From Glycomyces tritici (GTDB lineage: Bacteria > Actinomycetota > Actinomycetes > Mycobacteriales > Micromonosporaceae): 64,000 nt of DNA. The stretch spans positions 199,494 to 263,493 of the forward strand of contig NZ_JAUEMJ010000005.1 in assembly GCF_030403505.1 (NCBI RefSeq). The letters are read 5' to 3'. A program made the position numbers and the translations under genes. Shown here piece by piece: positions 49,830-59,062 of the stretch (positions are counted from its first letter, which is position 1; each line of letters opens with the position of its first letter). The notes below the pieces were generated by a model. The model made no database searches. It had not been told where the DNA came from and saw only the letters and a list, made by a program, of their open reading frames with translations.

Positions 49830-52382
49830 ATGCACCCACTCCTGCGCAGAGGCCTCGCGGCCACCGCCGTGACCGGCCTCCTCACCGGCCTCGCGGCCGT
49901 GCCCGCCCAGGGCCAGGACGCCCCCCTCCTCGCCGTCGACTTCGGGCAGCTCGACGGCGCGCCCACGTACGGCGCCATCGGCTCCCTCTACGGCATCTCC
50001 GAGGACGGCGTCCCCGGCGACAACCTCCTCGACCCCCTCCGCATGTCCTCCATGGCCCCCAAGCCGACCGGCGGCACCCAGCACCCCAACGGCGACGCCA
50101 ACGACGTGCTCGCCGTCCTCGCCGAGCACGACGGCGGCGACGCCTTCGTGAACCTCCAGGACTGGTATCCCGACTGGCCCTACAAGAACCCCGGCATCGA
50201 CGCCTACCTCGACGAACTGGAGGCGGAGGTCGTACCGCTCATGGAGGCCTCCGAGCACGCCGACCGGCTCGTCTACGTGCCGTTCAACGAGCCCAACTGG
50301 ATCTGGTACGGCCGCGGCGGCGACTACGACGGCGCCCTCGCCCGCTACCTCCACGACTGGGACCTCGCCTACGAGCGCCTCCGCGAGATCGCCCCCGACA
50401 CCCCCATCGCCGGGCCCAACGAGTCCCACTACGACGCCCGCTTCATGCGCGACTTCATGGAGCACGTCGTCGAGGCCGGCACCGTCCCCGACGTCGTCAC
50501 CTGGCACGAGCTCTCCCCGGACTCCCTGCGCTACTACGCGAACAACGAGGCGGACTACCGCGCGCTCGAAGCCGAACTGGGCGTCGAACCGCGCCAGATC
50601 AACATCAACGAGTACGGCAACAACCGCGACTTCGGCATGCCCGGCCAGATGGTGCAGTGGGCCGCGATGTTCGAGGACACCGACGCGCTCGCCGACATGG
50701 CCTACTGGACCGCCGCGGGCGGCCTCTCCGGCAACGCCCCGCAGACCAACGTCCCCAACGGCGGCTGGTGGTTCCTCAAGACCTACTCGCAGATGACCGG
50801 CCAGACCGCGCTCGTCACCCCGCCGCAGGACAACGCCATCGACACCCTCCAAGGCATCGCCACCTACGACGAGGCCAAGAACCAGGCGCAGCTCCTCCTC
50901 GGCGGCGGCGCCGGCGACACCACCGTCGACCTCCGCAACCTCGACCTCGGCAAGAAGGTCACCGCCCGCGTCCACGAGATCGCCTGGACCGGCAACGAGG
51001 GCTCCTCGCCCGCCCCGCAGGCCGTCGACCAGATCGCCCTGCGCCCCGACCGCAACGGCGACGCGAGCATCGAACTCCAGGACCTCGACCCCATGTCCGC
51101 CTACTGGATCACCCTCACCCCGGGCACCGGCAGGGCCGACACCGTCGACGTTCCCTGGAGCGGCACCTGGGAAGCCGAGAACGCCGCCGTCACCGCAGGC
51201 ACCGTCTACAACGAGGGCAGCGCCGCCAACCCGTTCGGCTTCCCCGCCTCCGGCGGCAAGAGCGTCGGCTCCCTCAACCGCGCCGACAGCCGCATCGACT
51301 TCACCGTGGACGTCCCCGAGGCCGGCACCTACGACCTCACCGTCACCTACGGCAACACCTACGGACGCGACCTCGCCGCCGGCGCCTCGCCGACCGAGCA
51401 GTTCCTCACCGTCAACGGCGGCGATCCCGCCACCGTCACCTACCCCTCCACGATGCAGTGGGGCTCCCGCGGCCAGGTCACCGTCCAAGTCGAACTCGAA
51501 GCGGGCGCCAACACGCTCGCACTCGCCAAGAGCCACACCGAGGCCGGCACCGCCTACGGCGAAGCCGGCATCGACAAGATCGACCTCACCCCCTCCGTAG
51601 TGGACACCCACACGTACCCCGCCGTCCTCGCCCGCACCGAAGGCGACGCCGAGTACCGGTACGGCCACCACGAAGGCGTCAAGGTCAACGGCGACGAGCA
51701 GGTCGTCTTCGACGTCTACGCCCCCGCCGACGGCTACTACGACATCGCCGCCGACGCCGACGGCAAGGGCGAACTCACCGTCCTCGGCCCGCACGGCGAA
51801 GCCGCCGCGTTCAAGCTCGAAGACGAGCAGACCCTGGCCCTCCACGAAGGCGTCAACCGCATCGCCCTGAGCGCCCGGCGAGGCACCCTCCACGTCCACG
51901 ACCTCACCGTCACCGGCGACGGCGGCGACGAGGGCTTCACCCGCATCGCGGCCGCCGACGCCGAACTCGAAGGCACCGCCGAACTCACCGAGAACACCTG
52001 GGCCAGCGACGAAGCGGCCATCACCGGCGTGGGCGGCGGCGAAGGCAACACCGCCACCCTCACCGTAGAAGCCGACGAGGCCGGACCGCACCTGCTCCTC
52101 GTCCACTACGCCAACGACGAGCGCACCGGCGGCCACGCCTACAACACCAACATCATCTCCCGCTACGCCCAGTTCACCGTGAACGGCGAAGCCGCCGCCA
52201 CGGTGCCCATGCGCGGCACCTGGAGCTGGAACGACTTCTGGTCCTACCCGCTCATCGTCGACCTCGAAGCCGGCACCAACACCATCGAGATCGGCAACCC
52301 CGGCCTGCGCACCGACATCGGCGACCGCGAAGGCCGCACCGCCGACTTCGACCACTTCGAGCTCGCGCCGCTCCTGAACTAG
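49830..52382 (+). CDS. Secreted clan GH-A glycoside hydrolase with carbohydrate-binding modules
   Basis: An 850-residue exported enzyme. A Sec signal peptide (about 1-28: LLRRGLAATAVTGLLTGLAAVPAQG) precedes a TIM barrel (about 30-330), with the acid/base Glu E154 in VPFNEPNW and the nucleophile Glu E261 in NINEYGNN, the clan GH-A pattern. A beta domain follows (about 330-445), then CBM6/CBM35-like modules (about 448-590: WEAENAAVTAGTVYNEGSAANPFGFPASGGKSVGSL; and about 700-850: ASDEAAITGVGGGEGNTATLTVEADEAGPHLLLVHYANDER). GH39/GH30-like families are candidates, but I cannot fix the family. ATG 49830 has GAAAGGG upstream; a start at 49806 is also possible. It probably releases the sugars that the importer takes up. 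Confidence 0.75.
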   Translation: MHPLLRRGLAATAVTGLLTGLAAVPAQGQDAPLLAVDFGQLDGAPTYGAIGSLYGISEDGVPGDNLLDPLRMSSMAPKPTGGTQHPNGDANDVLAVLAEHDGGDAFVNLQDWYPDWPYKNPGIDAYLDELEAEVVPLMEASEHADRLVYVPFNEPNWIWYGRGGDYDGALARYLHDWDLAYERLREIAPDTPIAGPNESHYDARFMRDFMEHVVEAGTVPDVVTWHELSPDSLRYYANNEADYRALEAELGVEPRQININEYGNNRDFGMPGQMVQWAAMFEDTDALADMAYWTAAGGLSGNAPQTNVPNGGWWFLKTYSQMTGQTALVTPPQDNAIDTLQGIATYDEAKNQAQLLLGGGAGDTTVDLRNLDLGKKVTARVHEIAWTGNEGSSPAPQAVDQIALRPDRNGDASIELQDLDPMSAYWITLTPGTGRADTVDVPWSGTWEAENAAVTAGTVYNEGSAANPFGFPASGGKSVGSLNRADSRIDFTVDVPEAGTYDLTVTYGNTYGRDLAAGASPTEQFLTVNGGDPATVTYPSTMQWGSRGQVTVQVELEAGANTLALAKSHTEAGTAYGEAGIDKIDLTPSVVDTHTYPAVLARTEGDAEYRYGHHEGVKVNGDEQVVFDVYAPADGYYDIAADADGKGELTVLGPHGEAAAFKLEDEQTLALHEGVNRIALSARRGTLHVHDLTVTGDGGDEGFTRIAAADAELEGTAELTENTWASDEAAITGVGGGEGNTATLTVEADEAGPHLLLVHYANDERTGGHAYNTNIISRYAQFTVNGEAAATVPMRGTWSWNDFWSYPLIVDLEAGTNTIEIGNPGLRTDIGDREGRTADFDHFELAPLLN

Positions 52383-52429
52383 ACCCGGACCCGGCACACC
52401 GACGACTCGCAAGCGTCGTCGAGGAGCCC

Positions 52430-52462
52430 GAGAGCCCGCCCCATCAACTGGGGCGGGCTCTC
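52430..52462. terminator. 14-bp perfect hairpin between the two glycosidase genes
   Basis: Bases 52430-52443 pair exactly with 52449-52462 around the loop TCAAC. It follows the secreted hydrolase stop by 48 bases and precedes the alpha-galactosidase start by 50. It may attenuate expression of the last gene or end the main transcript. Confidence 0.8.
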
Positions 52463-52512
52463 ACCACGACCGGCACCACCACCGAAGAACCCGAACCTCT
52501 GAAAGGACGTCC

Positions 52513-54588
52513 ATGCCAGCGCACGACTCCCGCCTCTGGACCATCGACACGCCGAACACGAGCTACGTCGTGGCCGTGGACGAACACGACCGGCTCCGCG
52601 GCCTCCACTGGGGACCCAGGCTGAGCCCCGAGCAGGCGCTGGCCCTCCTCGACCTGCCCGATTCCCCGTTCCGGCCCGTCGTGGGCCGCGAACCGCGCTT
52701 CGACCTCGGGGCGGGGTCGGCGTTCCAGTACGGCCACAACGGCCTCCAGGTCCGCTTCAGCGACGGCACGCGCGACCTCGAACTCGTCTTCGCCGAGGCG
52801 GTCGAGGAGGACGGCGACCTGACCTTCGTCTTCACCGACCGGCACTACCCGCTCGAAGTGCGCACCCGCTACCGCAGCCACCCCGGTTCCGACGTCATCG
52901 AACGCACCCTCGCCCTGCGCAACACCGGCACCGAGCCGATCGAGGTCGTCCGCGCCGACTCGGCGACCTGGGTCGTGCCCGGACTCGACGCCCCGCGCCT
53001 GAGCCAGCTCCACGGCGAGTGGGGTGCCGAAACACAGCTCACCCGCACCACGATCCCGTACGGCGAGACCGTGATCGGCTCGCGGCGCGGCATCACGAGC
53101 CACCAGGCGAACCCGTGGGTCGCCATCGACGACGGCGAGGCCACCGAGACCTCCGGACCGGTCTGGTCCACCGCGCTCGCCTGGAGCGGCACCTGGCGCA
53201 TCACCGTCGAGAAGGGGCCGACGGGCAGCGTCGTCGTCTCCGCCGGCTTCGGCCACGACCCGATCGCGATCCGCCTGGGCGGCGGCGAGACGCTCGAGAC
53301 CCCGATCGCGGCCGGCCTCCACACCGCGGGCGGCTTCGCCGCGGCCGCGAGCGCCTGGCACGACTACGCGCTCGCGCACGTCCTGCCGCACCCCGACGAG
53401 GTCCGCCCCGTCCTCTACAACTCCTGGGAGGCGACGGAGTTCGACTTCACCGCCGAGGATCAGATGCGCCTGGCCGACCGGGCGGCGGCCATGGGCTGCG
53501 AGCTGTTCGTCATGGACGACGGCTGGTTCGGCGCCCGCGTCAACGACCGGGCTGGTCTGGGCGACTGGACCCCGAACCCCGACCGTTTCCCGGACGGCCT
53601 GGGGCCCTTGATCAAGCACGTCCACGGATGCGGGATGCGGTTCGGGATCTGGGTCGAGCCGGAGATGGTCAACCCCGATTCGGACCTGTACCGGGCCCAC
53701 CCGGACTGGGTCTACCACCAGCCGAACCGCCGCCGCAGCGAAGTGCGGCAGCAGCTCGTGCTGAACCTGGCCCGCCCGGACGTGGCCGAGTTCATTCACG
53801 CCCGCCTCGACGAACTCTTGAGCCAGAACGAGATCGACTTCGTCAAGTGGGACATGAACCGGCCCTTCACGGAGGCCGGCTGGCCGGGCGATGAGGACCC
53901 CGACCGCCTCTGGTTCGACCACACCCGCAACCTCTACGCGATCCTCGACCGGCTCCGCGCCGACCACCCGACCTTGCGGATCGAGTCGTGCTCCTCAGGC
54001 GGCGGCCGGGTCGACTTCGGCATCCTGCGCCGCACCGACCAGGTGTGGACCTCGGACAACACCGATGCGGTGGACCGGATCGCGATACAGGACGGCTTCG
54101 CGCAGGCGTACCCGGCGCGGGTCATGGGCGCCTGGGTCACCGACTCGCCGAACCCGTTGACGCGCAGGGAGGTCCCGCTGGACTTCCGGTTCCATGTCGC
54201 GATGGCCGGGGTGCTCGCCGTCGGCGGGGACCTGCGGATCTGGAGCGATGAGGACCAGGCCCGCGGCGCCGAGCTGGTGGCCGACTACAAGCGGGTCCGC
54301 CCCGCCGTCCAGCTGGGGCGCCGCCGCCCGCTGCGGGCCGGCGAGGTCACGGGCGTCCAGTACGACCGGGGCGACCAGACGGTGGTCCTGGTCTGGCGCA
54401 AGGCCCGGTCCTTCGCGTACCCGGACCCGCTGCTCAAGCTCCACGGACTCGACCCCGACGCGCGCTACCGCGACGAGCGCACCGGCCGCGTCCACCACGG
54501 CGCGATCCTGGCCTTGCACGGACTCGACCTGGGCCTCGACCCGGCCGACTACGCGTCGGCGATGATCGAGCTGACGAGGCTCCCGTAG
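52513..54588 (+). CDS. Alpha-galactosidase, glycoside hydrolase family 36
   Basis: A 691-residue cytoplasmic enzyme that removes terminal alpha-galactosyl residues. It has the N-terminal beta-supersandwich and the TIM barrel of GH36: LYNSWEATEFDFTAEDQMRLADRAAAMGCELFVMDDGWFGAR, then the nucleophile D447 in KWDMNRPFTEAGW and the acid/base D515 in WTSDNTDAVDR. The 68-residue distance between them matches known bacterial GH36 enzymes. The substrate-loop motif SSGGGRVDFGIL is also present. ATG 52513 follows GAAAGGAC. It is separated from the secreted hydrolase by a hairpin, yet no other promoter is obvious. Confidence 0.9.
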   Translation: MPAHDSRLWTIDTPNTSYVVAVDEHDRLRGLHWGPRLSPEQALALLDLPDSPFRPVVGREPRFDLGAGSAFQYGHNGLQVRFSDGTRDLELVFAEAVEEDGDLTFVFTDRHYPLEVRTRYRSHPGSDVIERTLALRNTGTEPIEVVRADSATWVVPGLDAPRLSQLHGEWGAETQLTRTTIPYGETVIGSRRGITSHQANPWVAIDDGEATETSGPVWSTALAWSGTWRITVEKGPTGSVVVSAGFGHDPIAIRLGGGETLETPIAAGLHTAGGFAAAASAWHDYALAHVLPHPDEVRPVLYNSWEATEFDFTAEDQMRLADRAAAMGCELFVMDDGWFGARVNDRAGLGDWTPNPDRFPDGLGPLIKHVHGCGMRFGIWVEPEMVNPDSDLYRAHPDWVYHQPNRRRSEVRQQLVLNLARPDVAEFIHARLDELLSQNEIDFVKWDMNRPFTEAGWPGDEDPDRLWFDHTRNLYAILDRLRADHPTLRIESCSSGGGRVDFGILRRTDQVWTSDNTDAVDRIAIQDGFAQAYPARVMGAWVTDSPNPLTRREVPLDFRFHVAMAGVLAVGGDLRIWSDEDQARGAELVADYKRVRPAVQLGRRRPLRAGEVTGVQYDRGDQTVVLVWRKARSFAYPDPLLKLHGLDPDARYRDERTGRVHHGAILALHGLDLGLDPADYASAMIELTRLP

Positions 54589-54603
54589 CAATTCCTTTGC
54601 AGA

Positions 54604-54636
54604 CCGCGGCGGCGGGCGGTGCGCCCGCCGCCGCGG
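54604..54636. terminator. 15-bp perfect hairpin after the alpha-galactosidase
   Basis: Bases 54604-54618 pair exactly with 54622-54636 around the loop GTG, 15 bases past the gene stop, so it is the end of the second sugar locus. Confidence 0.8.
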
Positions 54637-54707
54637 GCTCCTTACGTACTGCGCCCCAGGAGAAGCAGCCGCCGATGACCCGCCACCGCCCGGACTAGGG
54701 TCAGTTC

Positions 54708-55208
54708 ATGATCGCGGCTCTCATCGCCGAGCATCCGTGGCTGAGTCCGGCCCTGCTCCTGGTCTTGATCGTTCTCGGGTTCCTCGTCGGCCCCCGGCTC
54801 TCGGCGCGCCCGACGGTCGCGTGGGCGCTGGCGGGCGCCTCGGTCGTCGCGGTGATGGCGGCGGCCGTGGTTCCCGAGGACCGCGTGCTCCAAGCACGAT
54901 GCGAAATCGCATGGTCGCTACCGACCCCGGAGCGGGTCGAGCCGTTCGCCAACCTGGTCCTGTTCATCCCGATCGCATTTCTCATCGCAGTCGCGGGGAA
55001 GCGCCCGCTGCTCGGTCTCCTTGCGGGCGTGACGTTCTCAGCGCTGATCGAGGCGGTCCAGGCGCTGCTCCCCGCCATCGGACGGTCATGCGACACCGGC
55101 GACTGGGTCGCCAACTCGATCGGGGCGATCGGGGGAGCGGCGCTGGCCTGGGCGGTGATCCGCCTGCGGCCTCGCGGCGCGGACGACGCCGACCGGCCGA
55201 GTGCCTAG
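54708..55208 (+). CDS. VanZ-like membrane protein
   Basis: A 166-residue membrane protein with about five helices. The VanZ-type core is PFANLVLFIPIAFLIAVAGKRPLLGLLAGVTFSALIEAVQALLPAIGRSCDTGDWVANSIGAIGGAALAWAV, including the conserved N-x3-F(I)-P, S-x-x-I-E-x-x-Q and D-x-x-x-N-x-x-G positions. VanZ-like proteins affect teicoplanin resistance in some bacteria, but most have unknown roles in envelope homeostasis. It stands alone on its strand with no clear operon partner. Confidence 0.8.
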   Translation: MIAALIAEHPWLSPALLLVLIVLGFLVGPRLSARPTVAWALAGASVVAVMAAAVVPEDRVLQARCEIAWSLPTPERVEPFANLVLFIPIAFLIAVAGKRPLLGLLAGVTFSALIEAVQALLPAIGRSCDTGDWVANSIGAIGGAALAWAVIRLRPRGADDADRPSA

Positions 55209-55376
55209 CCCACCGGTCCCCTGGCCGGGCGCTCAGCGCCCGGATTCGGCGCGGCTCGGCCATGAGCTCTCGACGGGTGATCGGGGGACTCAACGGCCTG
55301 CGCCTGCTGCGCCGCCGCCACTGGAGGGCATGAGTGCTCCGGCCTCGCGCCGACCGCGCCCGGTTACCCTCTGCGG

Positions 55377-56411
55377 GTGAGCAGCCTCGCCTCCAACGGC
55401 ACCGGCCGGGTGCCGGTCATCGTCCTGTCCGGTCACCTCGGCGCGGGGAAGACGACGTTGCTCAACCATCTGCTGAGCCGCCCGGGCGCGCGGGTCGGCG
55501 TGGTCGTCAACGACTTCGGCGCGGTGAACGTCGACGCCGCCCTGGTGACCGGGCAGATCGACGAGCCGGTGTCGATCTCCGGCGGCTGCCTCTGCTGCCT
55601 GGACGACGCCGGCGGCCTCGACCTCGCACTGGAGCGGCTGACCGATCCGCGCCGCCGACTCGACGCCGTCATCGTCGAGGCCAGCGGCATCGCGGAACCG
55701 GGCGCCCTGGCCTGGATGATCCGGGCCAGCAAGGTGGCGCGGGTGCGGCCGGGCGGCGTGATCGACGTCGTCGACGCGGTCGAGCACTTCACCACCGTGG
55801 ACCTCGACGGCCCGCCGCCCGCGCGGTTCGCCGTCGCGACGCTGGCGGTGATCAACAAGATCGACCGGCTCCCCGCCGACCGGGCCGAGTCCGCGCTCGC
55901 CGGGATCGAGGCGCGCATCCGCGAAGTCAACCCCGGCATCCACATCGTGCGCACCTCGCGCGGCCGGGTGGACCCTGAACTCGTGTACGACGTCGCCTCC
56001 GCCGACGACCCGCAGGACGAGCTTCCCCTTGCGGCGCTTGCCAGGCAGGCGCACCACCACGAAAGCCACCGGCACGCCGCGGCCGTGACCGTGCGAACCT
56101 CCGCCGCGGTGGACCCCGGCCGCCTGGTCGAACTGTGCGAGGACCCGCCGGAGGGCGCCTACCGGATCAAAGGCACGGTCACCGTCGAGACGGGCCGCCG
56201 CCTGCGGAGTTTCACGGTGAACGTGGTCGGCGACCAGGCCCACATCGCCGACCGCGCCGAGACCGCCCGCGGCAGCGAGCTGGTCGCGATCGGGACCGGC
56301 CTCGACCCGGAGCTCGTGCGACCGCTCCTTGACGCCGCCCTGGCGCCGACAGATCGCAGTGACCCCGATGGCCTGCGCCGGCTGCTGCGGCTGCGCGACC
56401 TGAGTCGCTGA
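55377..56411 (+). CDS. CobW/COG0523-family G3E GTPase (metal chaperone-like)
   Basis: A 344-residue GTPase. The P-loop is GHLGAGKT (19-26), the metal-binding CXCC is CLCC (71-74), and the G4-like NKID motif is in [13 protein letters not shown]-terminal CobW domain (about 230-335: [26 protein letters not shown]) follows a His-rich linker, HHHESHRH, which could bind metal. Members deliver or allocate Zn, Co or Ni and are often zinc-regulated. GTG 55377 is used. The predicted Fur/Zur-like box lies 4.8 kb away at the peptide locus, so any link is only suggestive. Confidence 0.85.
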   Translation: MSSLASNGTGRVPVIVLSGHLGAGKTTLLNHLLSRPGARVGVVVNDFGAVNVDAALVTGQIDEPVSISGGCLCCLDDAGGLDLALERLTDPRRRLDAVIVEASGIAEPGALAWMIRASKVARVRPGGVIDVVDAVEHFTTVDLDGPPPARFAVATLAVINKIDRLPADRAESALAGIEARIREVNPGIHIVRTSRGRVDPELVYDVASADDPQDELPLAALARQAHHHESHRHAAAVTVRTSAAVDPGRLVELCEDPPEGAYRIKGTVTVETGRRLRSFTVNVVGDQAHIADRAETARGSELVAIGTGLDPELVRPLLDAALAPTDRSDPDGLRRLLRLRDLSR

Positions 56412-56517
56412 CCCGGCGGCACCACCGGAGCAGGGTGCCCGGCGGTTCCGATTCCCGAGCCGGTCGCCGTGACATCCTGAACCCGCGCCGCCGCGGCGGC
56501 CTAACCGAGGAGTGCAT

Positions 56518-57297
56518 ATGGAACCGGGAACCTTGTGGAGCATGGGCGACTACGCCTCGAACGGCGACCGCTGGGCCGCCGCGAGCCGGGAGTTGGCCGC
56601 GGAGACGGTCCGGACCGGCATGACGGTGCTCGACATCGCTTGCGGCCCAGGACCGTTCGCGATCGCCGCCGCGCACGCGGGAGCGCGTGCGACCGGACTC
56701 GACGCCGCGCCGAGACTGCTGGAGGTCGCGAAGCAGCGGGCCGGGGACGCCGGCGTCGCGATCGAATGGATCGAGGCGGACATGACCGCCGTGCCGCTCG
56801 GCGACGGCGCCTTCGACCTCGTCGCCTCGGCCTTCGGCTGCATGTTCGCTCCCGACGCCGAGGCGATGGCCGCCGAGCTCGTGCGCCTGTGCCGCAGCGG
56901 CGGCCGGATCGCCGTCCTGGCCTGGACGCCCGAATCGGCGTTCGGCTCGATGGCGCCGCTGGTCGGGCCCTACCTGCCCGGCGGCGGCGGGGCTTCGCCG
57001 GTCGAGCGCTGGACCCGGCCCGAGAACGTCAAGGCGGTGTTCGCGGCGCAGCCCGTGCGCCTCCAGTTCACCGTCCGCACGGTCGACGTCGTCTGGGACG
57101 ACCTCGACCACGCCGTCCGCGACATCACCGAGAACAACCCGGCCTGGCTCGGCATCCGCGCCGCCGTGGCACCGACCGGACGCTGGAGCGACCTCGAGGC
57201 CGACCTCCGCGCGCTCCTCGCCGCCCGCGGACGCGCCGAGCCCGGCCGGTTCACGCTCCCGGTCGAGTACCTGGAGACCCTGGCCGCCAAGGACTGA
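56518..57297 (+). CDS. Class I SAM-dependent methyltransferase
   Basis: A 259-residue methyltransferase of the seven-strand fold. The SAM-binding motif I is VLDIACGPGPFAIAAAHAGARATGLDAA, motif II/III is WIEADMTAVPLGDGAFDLVASAFGCMFAPD, and the post-motif is RLCRSGGRIAVLAWTPESAF. The substrate cannot be read. ATG 56518 is used because GAGGAG lies at good spacing; GTG 56512 is the alternative. It is convergent with the ABC importer ATPase, nine bases apart, with no room for a terminator. Confidence 0.85.
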   Translation: MEPGTLWSMGDYASNGDRWAAASRELAAETVRTGMTVLDIACGPGPFAIAAAHAGARATGLDAAPRLLEVAKQRAGDAGVAIEWIEADMTAVPLGDGAFDLVASAFGCMFAPDAEAMAAELVRLCRSGGRIAVLAWTPESAFGSMAPLVGPYLPGGGGASPVERWTRPENVKAVFAAQPVRLQFTVRTVDVVWDDLDHAVRDITENNPAWLGIRAAVAPTGRWSDLEADLRALLAARGRAEPGRFTLPVEYLETLAAKD

Positions 57298-57305
57298 ACC
57301 CCGGC

Positions 57306-58064
57306 TTACCCGAGCGGCCGGAACAGCAGCTGCGGGACGCCCTCGATGTCGATGCGGCTCACCGCGATCCGGTAGACCGGTTCGATCGTCTCCGGACGCA
57401 GCACCTCGGCCGGCGGGCCCGCCGCGGCGACGCGGCCCTCGTCCAGCAGGACGAGGGTGTCGCAGTACCGGGCCGCGAGGTTGAGGTCGTGCAGCACCGT
57501 GACCGTGCACAGTGGCAGGCGCTTGACCAGCGACAGGATCTCGTGCTGGTAGCGCACGTCCAGGTGGTTCGTCGGCTCGTCGAGCAGCAGGTGCGTGGCC
57601 GCCTGGGCGAGCGCCCGGGCGATGAGGGCGCGCTGGCGCTCGCCGCCCGAGAGGCCGCCTAGGGGGCGGTCGGCGAGGCCGTCGATGCCGGTCTGGCGCA
57701 TGGCCTCGTGGGCCGCGTCCCGGTCCTCATCGGTGTAGGAGCTCCAGCCGCCGCGGTGCACCGAGCGGCCCAGGAGCACCGATTCCCATACGGTCAGCGG
57801 GAACTCGCTGTGCTCCTCCTGCGCGACGGCGGCGAGGCGCTCGGCCCGCTCGCGCGGCTTCAGCGAGGCGAGGTCGTCACCGTCCACTGTGGCGGTGCCG
57901 CCTGCGCGGCGGACCGCGCCGAGGAGGGCGCGGAGCATGGTGGACTTGCCGCTGCCGTTGGGGCCGACCAGGCCGGTGACGCGGCCGTCGGCGGCAGTGA
58001 GGTCGACCCCGTCGAGAGCGGCGGTCCGGCCGTACGTGACGGCCAGACCGCTCGTCTCGATCAT
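57306..58064 (-). CDS. FecE/BtuD-type ABC importer ATP-binding protein
   Basis: A 252-residue cytoplasmic ATPase of an iron-siderophore/vitamin-B12-family importer. Walker A is GPNGSGKS, the signature is LSGGERQR and Walker B is LLLDEPTNHLD. The LTVWESVLLGRSVHRGGW segment is typical of this class. ATG 58064 overlaps the end of the binding-protein gene by four bases. It is the last gene of a three-gene operon (permease, lipoprotein, ATPase). Confidence 0.9.
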   Translation of the reverse strand: MIETSGLAVTYGRTAALDGVDLTAADGRVTGLVGPNGSGKSTMLRALLGAVRRAGGTATVDGDDLASLKPRERAERLAAVAQEEHSEFPLTVWESVLLGRSVHRGGWSSYTDEDRDAAHEAMRQTGIDGLADRPLGGLSGGERQRALIARALAQAATHLLLDEPTNHLDVRYQHEILSLVKRLPLCTVTVLHDLNLAARYCDTLVLLDEGRVAAAGPPAEVLRPETIEPVYRIAVSRIDIEGVPQLLFRPLG

Positions 58065-59032
58065 GCGGTGGCGCCTTCGATGAGCGTTGCGAGGCCGCGG
58101 AGCGCGCCCTGGTCGGGGTTCACGTCGGTGGCGCTGACACCGATGATCCGGTCGTGCTGCACCGCTTGGAGGTCGGTGGCTCCGGGCTCGGAGAGGAGCT
58201 TCGCCTTCGCGTCCTCGAAGCTCTCGCCGTAGCCGCCGTAGCTGAGGACGATCACCTGCGGGTCGGCGTCGAGCAGGGTCTCGAAGTTGGCCTCGAAGTA
58301 GGCGGACTGCTCGGCGGCGTAGACGTTCTCCAGGCTCGCGCGTTCCAGGAGGTCGTTGGCCATGCTGAGGCCGCCGTGGGCGCTCATGCTCGAGGAGGAC
58401 GACCAGTAGTAGACCGAGGCGGCCGTCTGCGTCTGGGCCGGGGCCTGCGCCTCCAGTTCGGACAGTTCGGCCTGGAAGCCCTCGATGCTCGCCGCGGCGG
58501 CGTCCTGGGTGCCGAAGACCTCGCCGTAGCGTTCGATGTCGGCGAAGACCGATTCGAAGCCGATCGCCTCGACCACGGCCTCGTCGTGGTTGCACTCGCC
58601 CGCGACGATGAGGTTCGGGATGCCCGCGGCCTCGAGCGCTTCCGGTGCGGCCGTGAAGAGCCCGTACCCGACGACGATGTCGGCTCCGGTGCCGATGATC
58701 GCCTCGGCGGCCGGGTCGGCCTGGTCGATGACCTCGATGTCGTCCGGCGGGTTCTGGAGCCCTTCGGGCAGCGGCGCTTCGAACTCGCCGGAGCGGGCGA
58801 TGATGCGGTCGGACGCCCCGGCCGCGTCGAGCAGCGCGACCGCGCTGTGCCCGATGGTGAGCGCCGCCTCGGGCTCGGCCTCGATGGTGACGTCCTCGCC
58901 GCAGTTCTGGACGGTGAGCGGGTACCGCGAGCCGGCCTCGGCGGACTGCTCGGTCGCGGGACCGGAGCCGCACGCGGCCAGGGCGAAGGTCAGCGCGGCC
59001 GCGGTCGCGGCCGGGATCAGATTGGGGCGCAT
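58061..59032 (-). CDS. FepB/BtuF-like metal-chelate-binding lipoprotein
   Basis: A 323-residue periplasmic-binding lipoprotein with a signal peptide and lipobox ending LAAC. The cluster A-2 type fold is seen in YPLTVQNCGEDVTIEAEPEAALTIGHSAVALLDAAGASDRIIAR and in ADIVVGYGLFTAAPEALEAAGIPNLIVAGECNHDEAVVEAIGF. Cys and His in the GECNHDE stretch could contact metal. The substrate class is siderophore, heme, cobalamin or a metal-peptide complex. It lies between the permease and ATPase and shares the divergent promoter region with the peptide-exporter side. Confidence 0.85.
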   Translation of the reverse strand: MRPNLIPAATAAALTFALAACGSGPATEQSAEAGSRYPLTVQNCGEDVTIEAEPEAALTIGHSAVALLDAAGASDRIIARSGEFEAPLPEGLQNPPDDIEVIDQADPAAEAIIGTGADIVVGYGLFTAAPEALEAAGIPNLIVAGECNHDEAVVEAIGFESVFADIERYGEVFGTQDAAAASIEGFQAELSELEAQAPAQTQTAASVYYWSSSSSMSAHGGLSMANDLLERASLENVYAAEQSAYFEANFETLLDADPQVIVLSYGGYGESFEDAKAKLLSEPGATDLQAVQHDRIIGVSATDVNPDQGALRGLATLIEGATA

Positions 59033-59062
59033 CGGGATCGGGGTCTCCTCAGGGTTCGGTGT